DNA of 16,520 nt from HRBIN12 sp964447335 (GTDB lineage Bacteria > Actinomycetota > UBA4738 > HRBIN12), in the NCBI GenBank assembly GCA_964447335.1, contig CAYUSA010000063.1, positions 1-16,520 on the forward strand. Reading direction: 5' to 3'. Under the pieces are notes generated by a model that had not been told where the DNA came from, made no database searches, and saw nothing but the letters and a program-made list of their open reading frames with translations. Position numbers and translations under genes: made by a program. Below, piece after piece: positions 7,590 through 14,433 of this stretch. Position 1 is the stretch's first letter. The number at the start of each line of letters is the position of its first letter.

Positions 7590-8764
7590 GGGAGCGCGGC
7601 GCGGTGCGGCTCGTGGCACGGCGCGAGTTCGTCGAGCGCATCCGCGACAAGGGGTTCCTCATCTCGACGGGCATCACGCTCGCGATCCTCGTGGTCTTCG
7701 TCGGGGCGAGCGCGCTCATCACGGGGAACACGAGCTATGACCTCGGGCTGGTCGGCGATGCCTCCGGGCCGGTGGGGGAGCGCGCGGTCGCCGCCGCCGA
7801 CGAGCTCGACGTCGAGATCGTGCTCCACACGTACCCAAGCCGCGAGGACGCCGAGCGGGCCGTCCGCGACGGCGAGACCGATGCCGTGCTCGTCGACGCG
7901 GAGACCGTCGTGGTCCGTTCCGAACCGCCGTCGGAGCTCGTCGGGGTGATCCAGACGGTCTCGGCGCGGGAGCGCTCGGAGGCCGCGCTCGCCCAGGCCG
8001 GGCTCACGCCCGAGGGGGTCGCCGCGGCGCTGGAGCAGGAGCCGCTGCAGGTGAAGGCGCTCGAGCCGCTCGACCGGCGTCGCCGCGAGTACGCGGCCAT
8101 CGGGTTCGTCGGGGTCCTCGCGCTCTACGGTCAGCTCTTCGCCTACGGCTACTGGGTCGCGTCCGGGGTGGTCGAGGAGAAGGCATCGCGCGTGATCGAG
8201 GTGCTCCTCGCCACGGTCCGTCCCTCGCAGCTGTTGCGGGGCAAGATCCTCGGGATCGGGCTGCTCGGGCTCTTCCAGATGTTCGTGATCGGCGCCGTCG
8301 GGTTCGCCGCCGGACAGCTGCTCGGAGCCCTACGGTTCCCGGGCGGTGCCCTCGCGGTGATCGGGACGGTCCTGCTCTGGTTCGTGCTCGGATACTTCTT
8401 CTACGCGACGCTGTTCGCGGTGGCTGGCTCGCTCGTGCCCCGGCAGGAGGACCTGCAGGCCACGATGACGCCGCTGTCGATCCTCATCGTGATCTCGCTG
8501 TTCATCGGCATCCAAGGCACGCGCGAGCCGGGTTCCACGCTCGCGATCGTCGCCTCGATGCTGCCTCCCTCGGCGCCCCTCGTGATGCCGTCGCGGCTCG
8601 TGCTCGGCGAGGCGTCGCTGTGGCAGGGGTTGCTGTCCGCGGGGGTGTCGGTCGGTGCGACGCTCGCGCTCATCCCCGTGGCCACCAGGGTCTACTCGCG
8701 CGCCGCGCTGCGGAGCGGGAAGGTGCGTATCCGCCAGGTCCTGCGCTCCGACCGGCGCGACTGA
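7586..8764 (+). CDS. ABC transporter permease, NatB-like
   Basis: A 392-residue protein from GTG 7586, which overlaps the ATPase stop by four bases. A GTG six codons later is a weaker alternative. Topology resembles NatB/ABC-2 type 3 permeases: one N-terminal membrane segment (about 25-46), a large extracytoplasmic domain (47-168), then a cluster of segments at about 170-192, 223-245, 257-281, 296-312 and 347-366. The motif VVEEKASRVIEVLLATVRPSQ (196-215) is characteristic of this family. The soluble domain contains a stretch resembling the bacterial extracytoplasmic permease fold (DLGLVGDASG). It forms an exporter with the NatA-like ATPase. The gene ends 43 bp before the convergent VOC gene, and I saw no strong terminator hairpin in that gap. 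Confidence 0.92.
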   Translation: MRERGAVRLVARREFVERIRDKGFLISTGITLAILVVFVGASALITGNTSYDLGLVGDASGPVGERAVAAADELDVEIVLHTYPSREDAERAVRDGETDAVLVDAETVVVRSEPPSELVGVIQTVSARERSEAALAQAGLTPEGVAAALEQEPLQVKALEPLDRRRREYAAIGFVGVLALYGQLFAYGYWVASGVVEEKASRVIEVLLATVRPSQLLRGKILGIGLLGLFQMFVIGAVGFAAGQLLGALRFPGGALAVIGTVLLWFVLGYFFYATLFAVAGSLVPRQEDLQATMTPLSILIVISLFIGIQGTREPGSTLAIVASMLPPSAPLVMPSRLVLGEASLWQGLLSAGVSVGATLALIPVATRVYSRAALRSGKVRIRQVLRSDRRD

Positions 8765-8807
8765 CCTCGGTCCGTCGGGGTCTCCGGTCGTGCCCGCGTC
8801 GAGGGGT

Positions 8808-9167
8808 TCAGTCCGACCCGGGGACGATGCAGAACTCGTTGCCCTCCGGATCGGCCATCACGCGCCACGCGAACGGGCCGATGCGATGGTCCGCGACGCG
8901 GCTGCCGCCCTGCGAGCGGACCCACCGCGTCGCCACCTCGAGATCGTCGACCTCGAGGTCTACGTGCACGCGGTTCTTCGCCTCCTTCGGCTCGGCGACA
9001 CGTTGCAGGCCGATCGCAGGCACGCCCTCGGTCGCCCGCAGGAACACGAATCGCCCGTCGTCGACCCGCGTCTCGACCTCGGTGTCCAGCAGCCCGGTCC
9101 AGAAGGTCGCGAGGGCATCCGGGTCGCGCGCGTCGATCATGACGTGCGAGAGGCGAACCCTCGTCAC
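8808..9167 (-). CDS. VOC family (glyoxalase/bleomycin-resistance fold) protein
   Basis: A 119-residue single-domain protein. The start is a GTG at 9167 whose last two bases open the TGA stop of the aminotransferase gene (GTGA overlap), giving VTRVRLSHVM. Sequence features fit the VOC fold: LSHVMIDARDPDALATFW at the N-terminus, RVHVDLEVDD in the middle and MADPEGNEFCIVPGSD at the end. Candidate metal-binding positions H8, H68 and E111 are present, but members of the Glyoxalase_6-like subgroup are often not catalytic. It could be a small dioxygenase or isomerase, a binding protein or a resistance protein; nothing in the sequence picks one. The overlap indicates expression together with the aminotransferase, and hence possibly a role on a related small molecule. 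Confidence 0.88.
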   Translation of the reverse strand: MTRVRLSHVMIDARDPDALATFWTGLLDTEVETRVDDGRFVFLRATEGVPAIGLQRVAEPKEAKNRVHVDLEVDDLEVATRWVRSQGGSRVADHRIGPFAWRVMADPEGNEFCIVPGSD

Positions 9168-10522
9168 GCCGTGAGCTCTCCCGCCATCTCGTCGAACACC
9201 TTCGTGTGCGCGTCGACGTCGGCGTCGCTCGTCGCCGGCGACATGAGCGCCATGTTGTGGAACGGCGTCAACAGGATGCCGCGGTTCAGCGCGTACAGGT
9301 GCGTGAACTGCGCGAGCTCGTGGTCGTCGTTCGCGGCGGCCTGCCCGCCGTTGCGGGGCGGCTCCTGCACGAACCAGTACTCGGCGCGGCAGCCGAGACG
9401 CTGGATCGTCCACGGGAGGTCGTGGTCCTCGATCGCGCCCTTCACGCCGTCCGCCCACCGCTCGCCGAGCGCGATCATGCGCTCGAACGCCTCGTCGGTG
9501 AGGACCTCCTCGAGCGTCGCCCGCATCGCCGCGAGAGACAGGGCGTTGCCCGAGAGCGTCCCGCCGACCCCGCCGACGTCCGTCGAGGGGAGCGACTCCA
9601 TGAATCCCTGGATCCGCTGCGCGACCTCCTCGCTCATCCCGTAGCAGGCGGCCGGCACGCCGCTCGCGAGCGGCTTGCCGATCGTGAGGAAGTCGGGCTG
9701 CAGGCCCCACGCCTTCGTCGCGCCGCCGGGACCGGCGCAGATCGTGTGGGTCTCGTCGATCACGAGGTACGTGCCGTACTTCCGGGTGAGCTCGCGCAGC
9801 GCGTCGTGGTAGCCGGGGTCCGGGAGCACGATGCCGATGTTCGTGAGCGCCGGCTCGGCGAGCACGCACGCGACGTCGCCGTGCGCGAGCGCCGCCTCGA
9901 GCGCGTCGACGTCGTTCCACTCGACCGAGCGTGTCGTGAGCTCGGGCGGGACGGGCGCGCCGATGTTCCCCGGCCTGGCCACCGTCCTGCCGCCGTCGGA
10001 GATCGCGATCGTCTCGTCGACCGAGCCGTGGTAGCACCAGCTGTAGGTGAGCACCTTCGACCGGCCGGTGATCGCGCGAGCCAGGCGGATCGTGAAGCGG
10101 TTCGCGTCGGTCGCGGTCAGGCAGAACTGCCAGTAGGGCAGGCCGAAGCGGCGCGCCATCTCCTCACCGACCCAGATCGAGTCCTCGGACGGCAGCATGA
10201 GGGTGATGCCCTTCGCGGCCTGCGCGGCGATGGCCTTCACCGCGGCCTCGGGCGCGTGGCCGGTCATGCCGCCGGTATCGCCGAGGCAGAAGTCGACGTA
10301 CTCGTGCCCGTCGACGTCGACGAAGCGGGCGCCCTTCGCCTCCTTGACGAAGACCGGGTACGGGCCGGCCCACTCGCTCATCCACGGCATCGGGACGCCG
10401 GCGAGGAGCGAGCCCTTGCCGCGCTCGAACAGCTCGCCCGAGCGAGGGTGGGTCTGCACGAAGCGCGCTTCCTCGCGCGCCATGAGCTCGGACAGCCGGG
10501 TGCGGTCGACGGTGCTCGGCAT
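9164..10522 (-). CDS. Class III PLP-dependent aminotransferase, glutamate-1-semialdehyde-aminomutase-like
   Basis: A 452-residue fold-type I PLP enzyme. The ATG at 10522 has a strong AGGAGG site (10531-10536) with 8-nt spacing. Seen: substrate-side motif GPYPVFVKEAKGARFVDVDG (53-72), GDTGGMTGHAP (81-91), the CYHG motif with H165 that stacks on PLP, the DETHT motif with D256 that binds the pyridine nitrogen, and the PLP lysine K283 in TIGKPLASG. The phosphate-binding segment, usually SGTEA, reads TATDANRF (136-143). This variant points to a subfamily distinct from true HemL or ornithine transaminase. Family knowledge: such proteins are annotated broadly as glutamate-1-semialdehyde aminotransferase or aspartate aminotransferase family. 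The amino donor and acceptor cannot be read here. It is followed, with a four-base overlap, by the VOC gene. Confidence 0.9.
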   Translation of the reverse strand: MPSTVDRTRLSELMAREEARFVQTHPRSGELFERGKGSLLAGVPMPWMSEWAGPYPVFVKEAKGARFVDVDGHEYVDFCLGDTGGMTGHAPEAAVKAIAAQAAKGITLMLPSEDSIWVGEEMARRFGLPYWQFCLTATDANRFTIRLARAITGRSKVLTYSWCYHGSVDETIAISDGGRTVARPGNIGAPVPPELTTRSVEWNDVDALEAALAHGDVACVLAEPALTNIGIVLPDPGYHDALRELTRKYGTYLVIDETHTICAGPGGATKAWGLQPDFLTIGKPLASGVPAACYGMSEEVAQRIQGFMESLPSTDVGGVGGTLSGNALSLAAMRATLEEVLTDEAFERMIALGERWADGVKGAIEDHDLPWTIQRLGCRAEYWFVQEPPRNGGQAAANDDHELAQFTHLYALNRGILLTPFHNMALMSPATSDADVDAHTKVFDEMAGELTA

Positions 10523-10629
10523 CGTGTGGTCCTCCTGAGGCGCGGGTACGGCCCGAGCGTCGCGGAATCCCGGCCCGGCGTCAAACGGTCGGACGACGGG
10601 TTCGACGCGCGACCCGGAACGCCACGCGA

Positions 10630-10658
10630 AGAGGCCCCGCCGCGGGGGCGGGGCCTCT
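10630..10658 (-). terminator. Strong GC-rich hairpin after malic enzyme
   Basis: There is a perfect 12-bp stem, AGAGGCCCCGCC (10630-10641) with GGCGGGGCCTCT (10647-10658), and a 5-nt loop. It lies about 20 nt after the stop of the malic enzyme gene and before the aminotransferase ribosome site. On the minus strand only TT follows the stem, so the classical U-tract is missing. This is common for terminators in high-GC actinobacteria. Confidence 0.7.
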
Positions 10659-10678
10659 CGGTCGGTCCAACGAGCCGG

Positions 10679-12427
10679 TCAGTCCCAGGGGATCGGCTCG
10701 TAGGGGACGTAGTCGGGGCGCCACACCATCGAGTCGACGGCGTGCTCGATCTCGTCCTCGGCGAAGTGCCGGCCCACGCCGCAGTCCCGAGCGCACGTCG
10801 CGACGGCGATCGCCACGGCGTGCGAGACCGTTCGCAGCTCGGACTGGTTCGGGTACAGCGCTCCGATCTCGAGCCGGTCTTCGGTCACCGCGTGGGCGAG
10901 GGCCTCGGCGGCGACGAGGAACATCTCGTCGGTCACCTCGCGCGCCTCCGCCACCACCGCGCCGAGCCCGATGCCCGGGAAGACGAACGCGTTGTTCGCT
11001 TGCCCGATCACGTGGGTGCGCTCGCCGCGGACCACCGGCGGGAACGGGCTGCCGGTCGAGACGATCGCCCGGCCCTTCGTCCACTCTATGATGTCCGCCG
11101 GCTGGGCCTCGGTCTTCGAGGTCGGGTTCGACAGCGGCATGATCACCGGGATGCGGGCGTGCGCCCCCATCTCCCGGATCGCCTTCTCGGTGAAGGTGCC
11201 CGGCGTGCCGCTCGTTCCGATGAGGAACGTCGGCCGCACGTGCGTGATGACCTCCTCGAGGTCGTAGTTCTTGCCGGCCTCGAAGCCGTAGGTCTGCATG
11301 GCCTCGGGGGTGAGGGCGAGCTCTTCCTTGTCCTCGTCCAGGGGCTCCCGGCCGAGGTACGTGAGCCCGCGCGAGTCGAGCTGCACGATGGCCCGCTTGA
11401 TCTGCTCGCCGGACACGCCCTCCTTGACCATCTGGGCCCGAACGAGGCGGGCGATGCCGATCCCGGCAGCGCCGGCCCCCAGGAACACGAGCCGCTGGTC
11501 CCCGAGGGGCTCCTCCAGGATCCGCAGGGCCGAGTAGATCCCGCCCATGACGACCGCGGCCGTCCCCTGGATGTCGTCGTTGAAGCTCGTGATGCGGTGG
11601 CGGTACTCGTCGAGCAGCCGGATCGCGTTGTGCTGCTTGAAGTCCTCCCACTGCAGGAGCGCGTGGGGGAAGACCTCGAGCACGGCCTCGACGAACGCCT
11701 CGATGAAGCGGTCGTACTCGGGACCGCGCAGGCGCGGGTGCCGGTAGCCGACGTAGTACGGGTCGGCAAGCAGCGTCTCGTTGTCGGTGCCGACATCGAG
11801 CGACACGGGCAGTGTGAGGGCCGGGTAGATGCCGGCGCCGGCCGTGTAGAGCGAGAGCTTCCCGACGGGGATGCCCATGCCACCGGCGCCCTGGTCTCCC
11901 AGACCCAAGATCCGCTCGTTGTCGGTCACCACGATCAGCCGGACGTCCTCGTGCCGCGCGTTCGCGAGCAGCTCGGGGATGTGGTCGACGTCATCCGGCG
12001 TCAGCCAGAGCCCGCGCGGGCGACGCAAGATGTGGCTGTACTCCTGGCACGCACGTCCCACGACGGGCGTGTAGACGATCGGCAGGAACTCCTCGAGGTT
12101 CTCGATGAGCACCCGGTAGAACAGGGTCTCGTTGCGGTCCTGCAGGGCCGCGAGCCCGATGAACTTCTCGAGGTCGTCCTCCTTGCGGCGGATCTTCTCG
12201 ACCTCGAGCGCGACCTGCTCCTCGATCGAGAACACGCGCATCGGGAGCAGTCCGTGGAGCCGGAACTGATCGCGCTCCTTCTCGGTGAAGGCCCCGTCCT
12301 TGTTCAAGAGCGGATGCTCGAGCAGCTCGGCCCCACGGTGGGGTACCGGCACCGGTCCGATCCCCGTACGTAGGGCGCGGACCCATTCATGCTCGAGCTC
12401 CCGCTCACGCGATTCTGTGAGCGTCAT
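10679..12427 (-). CDS. Malic enzyme (large, SfcA/MaeA type)
   Basis: A 582-residue malic enzyme (oxidative decarboxylation of malate to pyruvate), from ATG 12427 with an AGGAGGT site (12437-12443) spaced 9 nt away. The frame is open upstream, but that translation is arginine-rich noise. Seen: YTPVVG with catalytic Y119, the malate/metal segment TDNERILGLGDQG (168-180), catalytic K190 in GKLSLYTAG, metal ligands E261/D262 (QWEDF) and D284/D285 (FNDDIQGT), nucleotide-binding GAGAAGIGIA (317-326), and downstream LSNPTSKTEA and TGSPF. Length and motifs match the eukaryote-like approximately 560-residue class, usually NAD-preferring; the cofactor is not certain. It would act in the cytosol, supplying pyruvate and reducing power. 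Its ATG overlaps the stop of a small ORF (ATGA), so its translation may be coupled. Confidence 0.96.
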   Translation of the reverse strand: MTLTESRERELEHEWVRALRTGIGPVPVPHRGAELLEHPLLNKDGAFTEKERDQFRLHGLLPMRVFSIEEQVALEVEKIRRKEDDLEKFIGLAALQDRNETLFYRVLIENLEEFLPIVYTPVVGRACQEYSHILRRPRGLWLTPDDVDHIPELLANARHEDVRLIVVTDNERILGLGDQGAGGMGIPVGKLSLYTAGAGIYPALTLPVSLDVGTDNETLLADPYYVGYRHPRLRGPEYDRFIEAFVEAVLEVFPHALLQWEDFKQHNAIRLLDEYRHRITSFNDDIQGTAAVVMGGIYSALRILEEPLGDQRLVFLGAGAAGIGIARLVRAQMVKEGVSGEQIKRAIVQLDSRGLTYLGREPLDEDKEELALTPEAMQTYGFEAGKNYDLEEVITHVRPTFLIGTSGTPGTFTEKAIREMGAHARIPVIMPLSNPTSKTEAQPADIIEWTKGRAIVSTGSPFPPVVRGERTHVIGQANNAFVFPGIGLGAVVAEAREVTDEMFLVAAEALAHAVTEDRLEIGALYPNQSELRTVSHAVAIAVATCARDCGVGRHFAEDEIEHAVDSMVWRPDYVPYEPIPWD

Positions 12428-12573
12428 ACGCCTGCCACCTCCTTCGCGGGTAGCTTGGAGAGCTCGTCGATGACCCCGCCGATCACGGTCTTCGCGGTAA
12501 GGACGAGGGCGCCTCCGGTCTCCCCGGAGAAGGTCACCCGAGGCACGCCGACGAGCGGTCGGTCGGTCTCCAT
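12424..12573 (-). CDS. Unrecognised 49-residue small protein coupled to malic enzyme
   Basis: Starts METDRPLVGV at ATG 12573 and ends AKEVAGV, with its TGA sharing four bases (ATGA) with the malic enzyme start. An in-frame TGA just upstream of the ATG limits it to this start or a later one. By my count 41 of 48 internal third positions are G or C, and first positions are G-rich, as in real genes of this region; the competing frame is arginine-rich. The malic enzyme ribosome site is inside its last codons (AAG GAG GTG). Its own initiation signal is poor: GGAGG lies only 1 nt before the ATG, and a weak -10-like CAACGT lies 6 nt upstream. I do not recognise the family. It may be a regulatory peptide, a small partner protein or a leader ORF. 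Confidence 0.5.
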   Translation of the reverse strand: METDRPLVGVPRVTFSGETGGALVLTAKTVIGGVIDELSKLPAKEVAGV

Positions 12574-12615
12574 GCCTCCACGTTGTCAGGTGCGCCTCGA
12601 TGCAGCATGGGACAC

Positions 12616-12639
12616 ATGGTCCCCCGCTCCGGGGACCAT
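12616..12639. promoter_or_regulatory. Perfect 9-6-9 palindrome upstream of the malic enzyme pair
   Basis: ATGGTCCCC (12616-12624) and GGGGACCAT (12631-12639) are perfect inverted copies around a 6-base spacer. The element is 42 bp upstream of the small ORF's ATG and 67 bp beyond the end of the DUF885 gene. The size and symmetry suit an operator for a dimeric repressor or activator. It could also fold as an RNA hairpin, but no U-tract follows on either strand. The regulator is unknown. Confidence 0.45.
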
Positions 12640-12670
12640 CGGTACGGCAGGTCGAGGGCACTTGACCCTG

Positions 12671-12692
12671 CCCCGCGGGGGCCGAAGGCCCC
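12671..12692 (-). terminator. Candidate terminator hairpin after the DUF885 gene
   Basis: GGGGCC (12678-12683) and GGCCCC (12687-12692) form a 6-bp stem with a 3-nt loop, beginning 14 nt after the DUF885 stop codon. It overlaps a 10-bp palindrome, CCCCGCGGGG (12671-12680). There is no U-tract, so this is weaker than the hairpin after malic enzyme. It may only reflect GC-rich spacer sequence. Confidence 0.35.
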
Positions 12693-12706
12693 GGTCGACG
12701 GTGGGC

Positions 12707-14374
12707 TCAGAGCGCGAGCTCGCGGCGCAGGGCCGGGAGCGGGAGCGTGCCGAGCGCGAGCAGGCGGTCGTGGAAGTCCCGTAGCGAGAAGGCGGCGCCC
12801 TCGCGGCGCTCGGCCTTGACCCGCTGGCGCTCGATCTCGAACTGCCCGATCTTGTACGACAGTGCCTGGCCGGGCATCGTGATGTAGCGGTCCGTCTCGA
12901 TCACGGCGTCGACGTGCGGCACGCCGGCCTCCTCGAGCAGGGCGACGGCCCGGTCGCGGCTCCATCCGAACGCGTGGATCCCCGTGTCGACGACGAGGCG
13001 CGCGGCGCGCATCGCCTGGGCGTCGAGCATGCCGAGGCGCTCGGCCTCGCCCTCGAACAGGCGCATCTCGTCCGCGAGGCGCTCGCTGTACAGGCCCCAG
13101 CCCTCGCAGAAGGACGCACCGCCGAGGAGGCCGCCGAACCGACGGAGAGCCGGACGCTCGCCGATCTCCTGTTCGAGCGTGATCTGGAAGTGGTGCCCCG
13201 GGTTCGCCTCGTGATACGTGGTGGTCGCGAGGTGGTGCAGCGGCTTGTGCTGCAGGTCGCCGGCGTTCACGTAGTAGACGCCCCGGCGCGTGCCGTCGGC
13301 GGTCGGTGGGTTGTAGAAGGCGAACGGCATGTCCTTCTCGCGGAAGGGCTCGACCGCGCGGACCTCGCAGTTGTCGCTCGGCATCGTGCCGAAGTACGCG
13401 GGCGCGGCATCCCAGCTCTTCGCCACCTGCGCCTCGGCGAGCGCGACGAGCGCCTCCCGCGAGGCCGCGGTGTTGCGGCCGCTCGCGTCGAGCTCGGCCA
13501 CCGCTGTGCGGGCGTCCGGGTGACCCATCGCCTCGGCGGCGTGCCGGCGCTCGTCCTGGATCTTCTCCAGGTCGGCGAGGCCGAGCTCGTGCACCTCGCG
13601 CGCCTCGAGCGGCAGCGTGGTGAAGGCGAGGATCTGCGTCGCGTAGATCGCGTCGCCGTCGGGCAGCGCGGACAGGCCGATCGTCTCGGTCGCGGACGGG
13701 AGGTACGTGCGCAGCGCCTCGAGATACCTGCCGAGCGCCGGCGCGACGGTCCCCACGATCGCCGCGGCGACGCGCTCGCGCCCCTGCGCGTCGGCCGCCG
13801 GGACCGGCATGAGCGCGGGGGAGTCCTCCGGCGGTGCCTCCAGGAGCCGTTCGATCTGCGCGATGGTCCGCTCCACCACGACCCGTGGGGCCGTCACGCC
13901 GGCGGCCACGCCCTCGCGCGCGACCTCGGCGGAGGCCTCGTAGAAGGCCGGGGTCGCGGCGAGGCGCGCGACGAGCCGCTCGAGCCGCTCGGGCGTGTTC
14001 GCGCGCTGGAACGAGCCGATCTCCGCGAGCAGCTGCCCCGGCCCCCACAGGTGCGAGACCACCTCCAGGCGGTCGACCCGGTGCTCGATCTCGGCGATCT
14101 GACGCGAGACGACGGACTCGAGCACGTCGAGCGTGGTGCGGAGGTCCAGGTCGAGCACGCTCCGGTCGATCGTCGCGAGCTCGCGGAGCGCATCGCGGGA
14201 GCGGGCTTCCCTGCGCGCGCGGCCGGCGGGGCTCGGATCGGGGAGACGGTCGTCGAAACGCTCGTCCCCGCTCACCGTGGCCAGGAGCGGCGCGTCTTCG
14301 ATGAGCTCGTCCCAGAAGCCGTCCGCGAGGGCGCGGGCTCGCGCGGCGTCGGTCGTGTCGGTGCTCGGGGTCAC
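12707..14374 (-). CDS. DUF885 family protein, predicted zinc metallopeptidase
   Basis: A 555-residue protein of normal DUF885 length. The start is GTG 14374 (read MTPSTDTTDA), preceded by an AAGGGA ribosome site. The family's metal motif is clear: HEANPGHHF beginning at H388 (HExxxGHH type), with the second block SFCEGWGLYSE at 421-431, which probably supplies another ligand glutamate (E424). A further conserved C-terminal block, YITMPGQALSYKIGQ, follows. No signal peptide or membrane segment is visible, so it is probably cytosolic here. Family knowledge: DUF885 proteins are mostly uncharacterised and a few are reported as peptidases or hydrolases; the substrate cannot be inferred. A -10 box TAGAAT lies upstream, so it is probably transcribed on its own as well as from the adenosine-deaminase-like gene 59 bp before it. 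Confidence 0.93.
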   Translation of the reverse strand: MTPSTDTTDAARARALADGFWDELIEDAPLLATVSGDERFDDRLPDPSPAGRARREARSRDALRELATIDRSVLDLDLRTTLDVLESVVSRQIAEIEHRVDRLEVVSHLWGPGQLLAEIGSFQRANTPERLERLVARLAATPAFYEASAEVAREGVAAGVTAPRVVVERTIAQIERLLEAPPEDSPALMPVPAADAQGRERVAAAIVGTVAPALGRYLEALRTYLPSATETIGLSALPDGDAIYATQILAFTTLPLEAREVHELGLADLEKIQDERRHAAEAMGHPDARTAVAELDASGRNTAASREALVALAEAQVAKSWDAAPAYFGTMPSDNCEVRAVEPFREKDMPFAFYNPPTADGTRRGVYYVNAGDLQHKPLHHLATTTYHEANPGHHFQITLEQEIGERPALRRFGGLLGGASFCEGWGLYSERLADEMRLFEGEAERLGMLDAQAMRAARLVVDTGIHAFGWSRDRAVALLEEAGVPHVDAVIETDRYITMPGQALSYKIGQFEIERQRVKAERREGAAFSLRDFHDRLLALGTLPLPALRRELAL

Positions 14375-14407
14375 GGTCCCTTCATCGGGCAGGAGACCGC
14401 GATTCTA
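14371..14407 (-). promoter_or_regulatory. Promoter and start region of the DUF885 gene
   Basis: On the minus strand TAGAAT (14407-14402) is a good TANNNT -10 box. It is followed about 20 nt later by an AAGGGA ribosome site and the GTG start at 14374, giving a short leader. No convincing -35 is visible. A four-codon frame (ATG at 14385, MKGP, TGA at 14373-14371) ends on the GTG start itself and may be chance. Confidence 0.5.
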
Positions 14408-14433
14408 TCGGGGCACAACCCCGCCGCCCGGCC

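Noticed and set aside
6699..8764. Naming the plus-strand exporter a sodium pump.
   Set aside because: Family resemblance to NatAB is clear, but many relatives have unknown substrates and nothing here indicates sodium.
9206..12373. Very long plus-strand open frame (over 1000 codons) opposite the aminotransferase and malic enzyme.
   Set aside because: It spans two convincing minus-strand genes and their intergenic terminator, is dominated by R, V, D, G and L from GC-rich antisense reading, and shows no family motifs.
14371..14385. Four-codon upstream frame MKGP whose stop touches the GTG start of the DUF885 gene.
   Set aside because: A frame this short with a GTGA contact is easily produced by chance; no evidence of its own ribosome site.
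14409..14423. Small palindrome CGGGG-CACAA-CCCCG between the adenosine-deaminase-like and DUF885 genes.
   Set aside because: Only a 5-bp stem without a U-tract, and it abuts the DUF885 -10 box, so it is too weak to call as terminator or operator.
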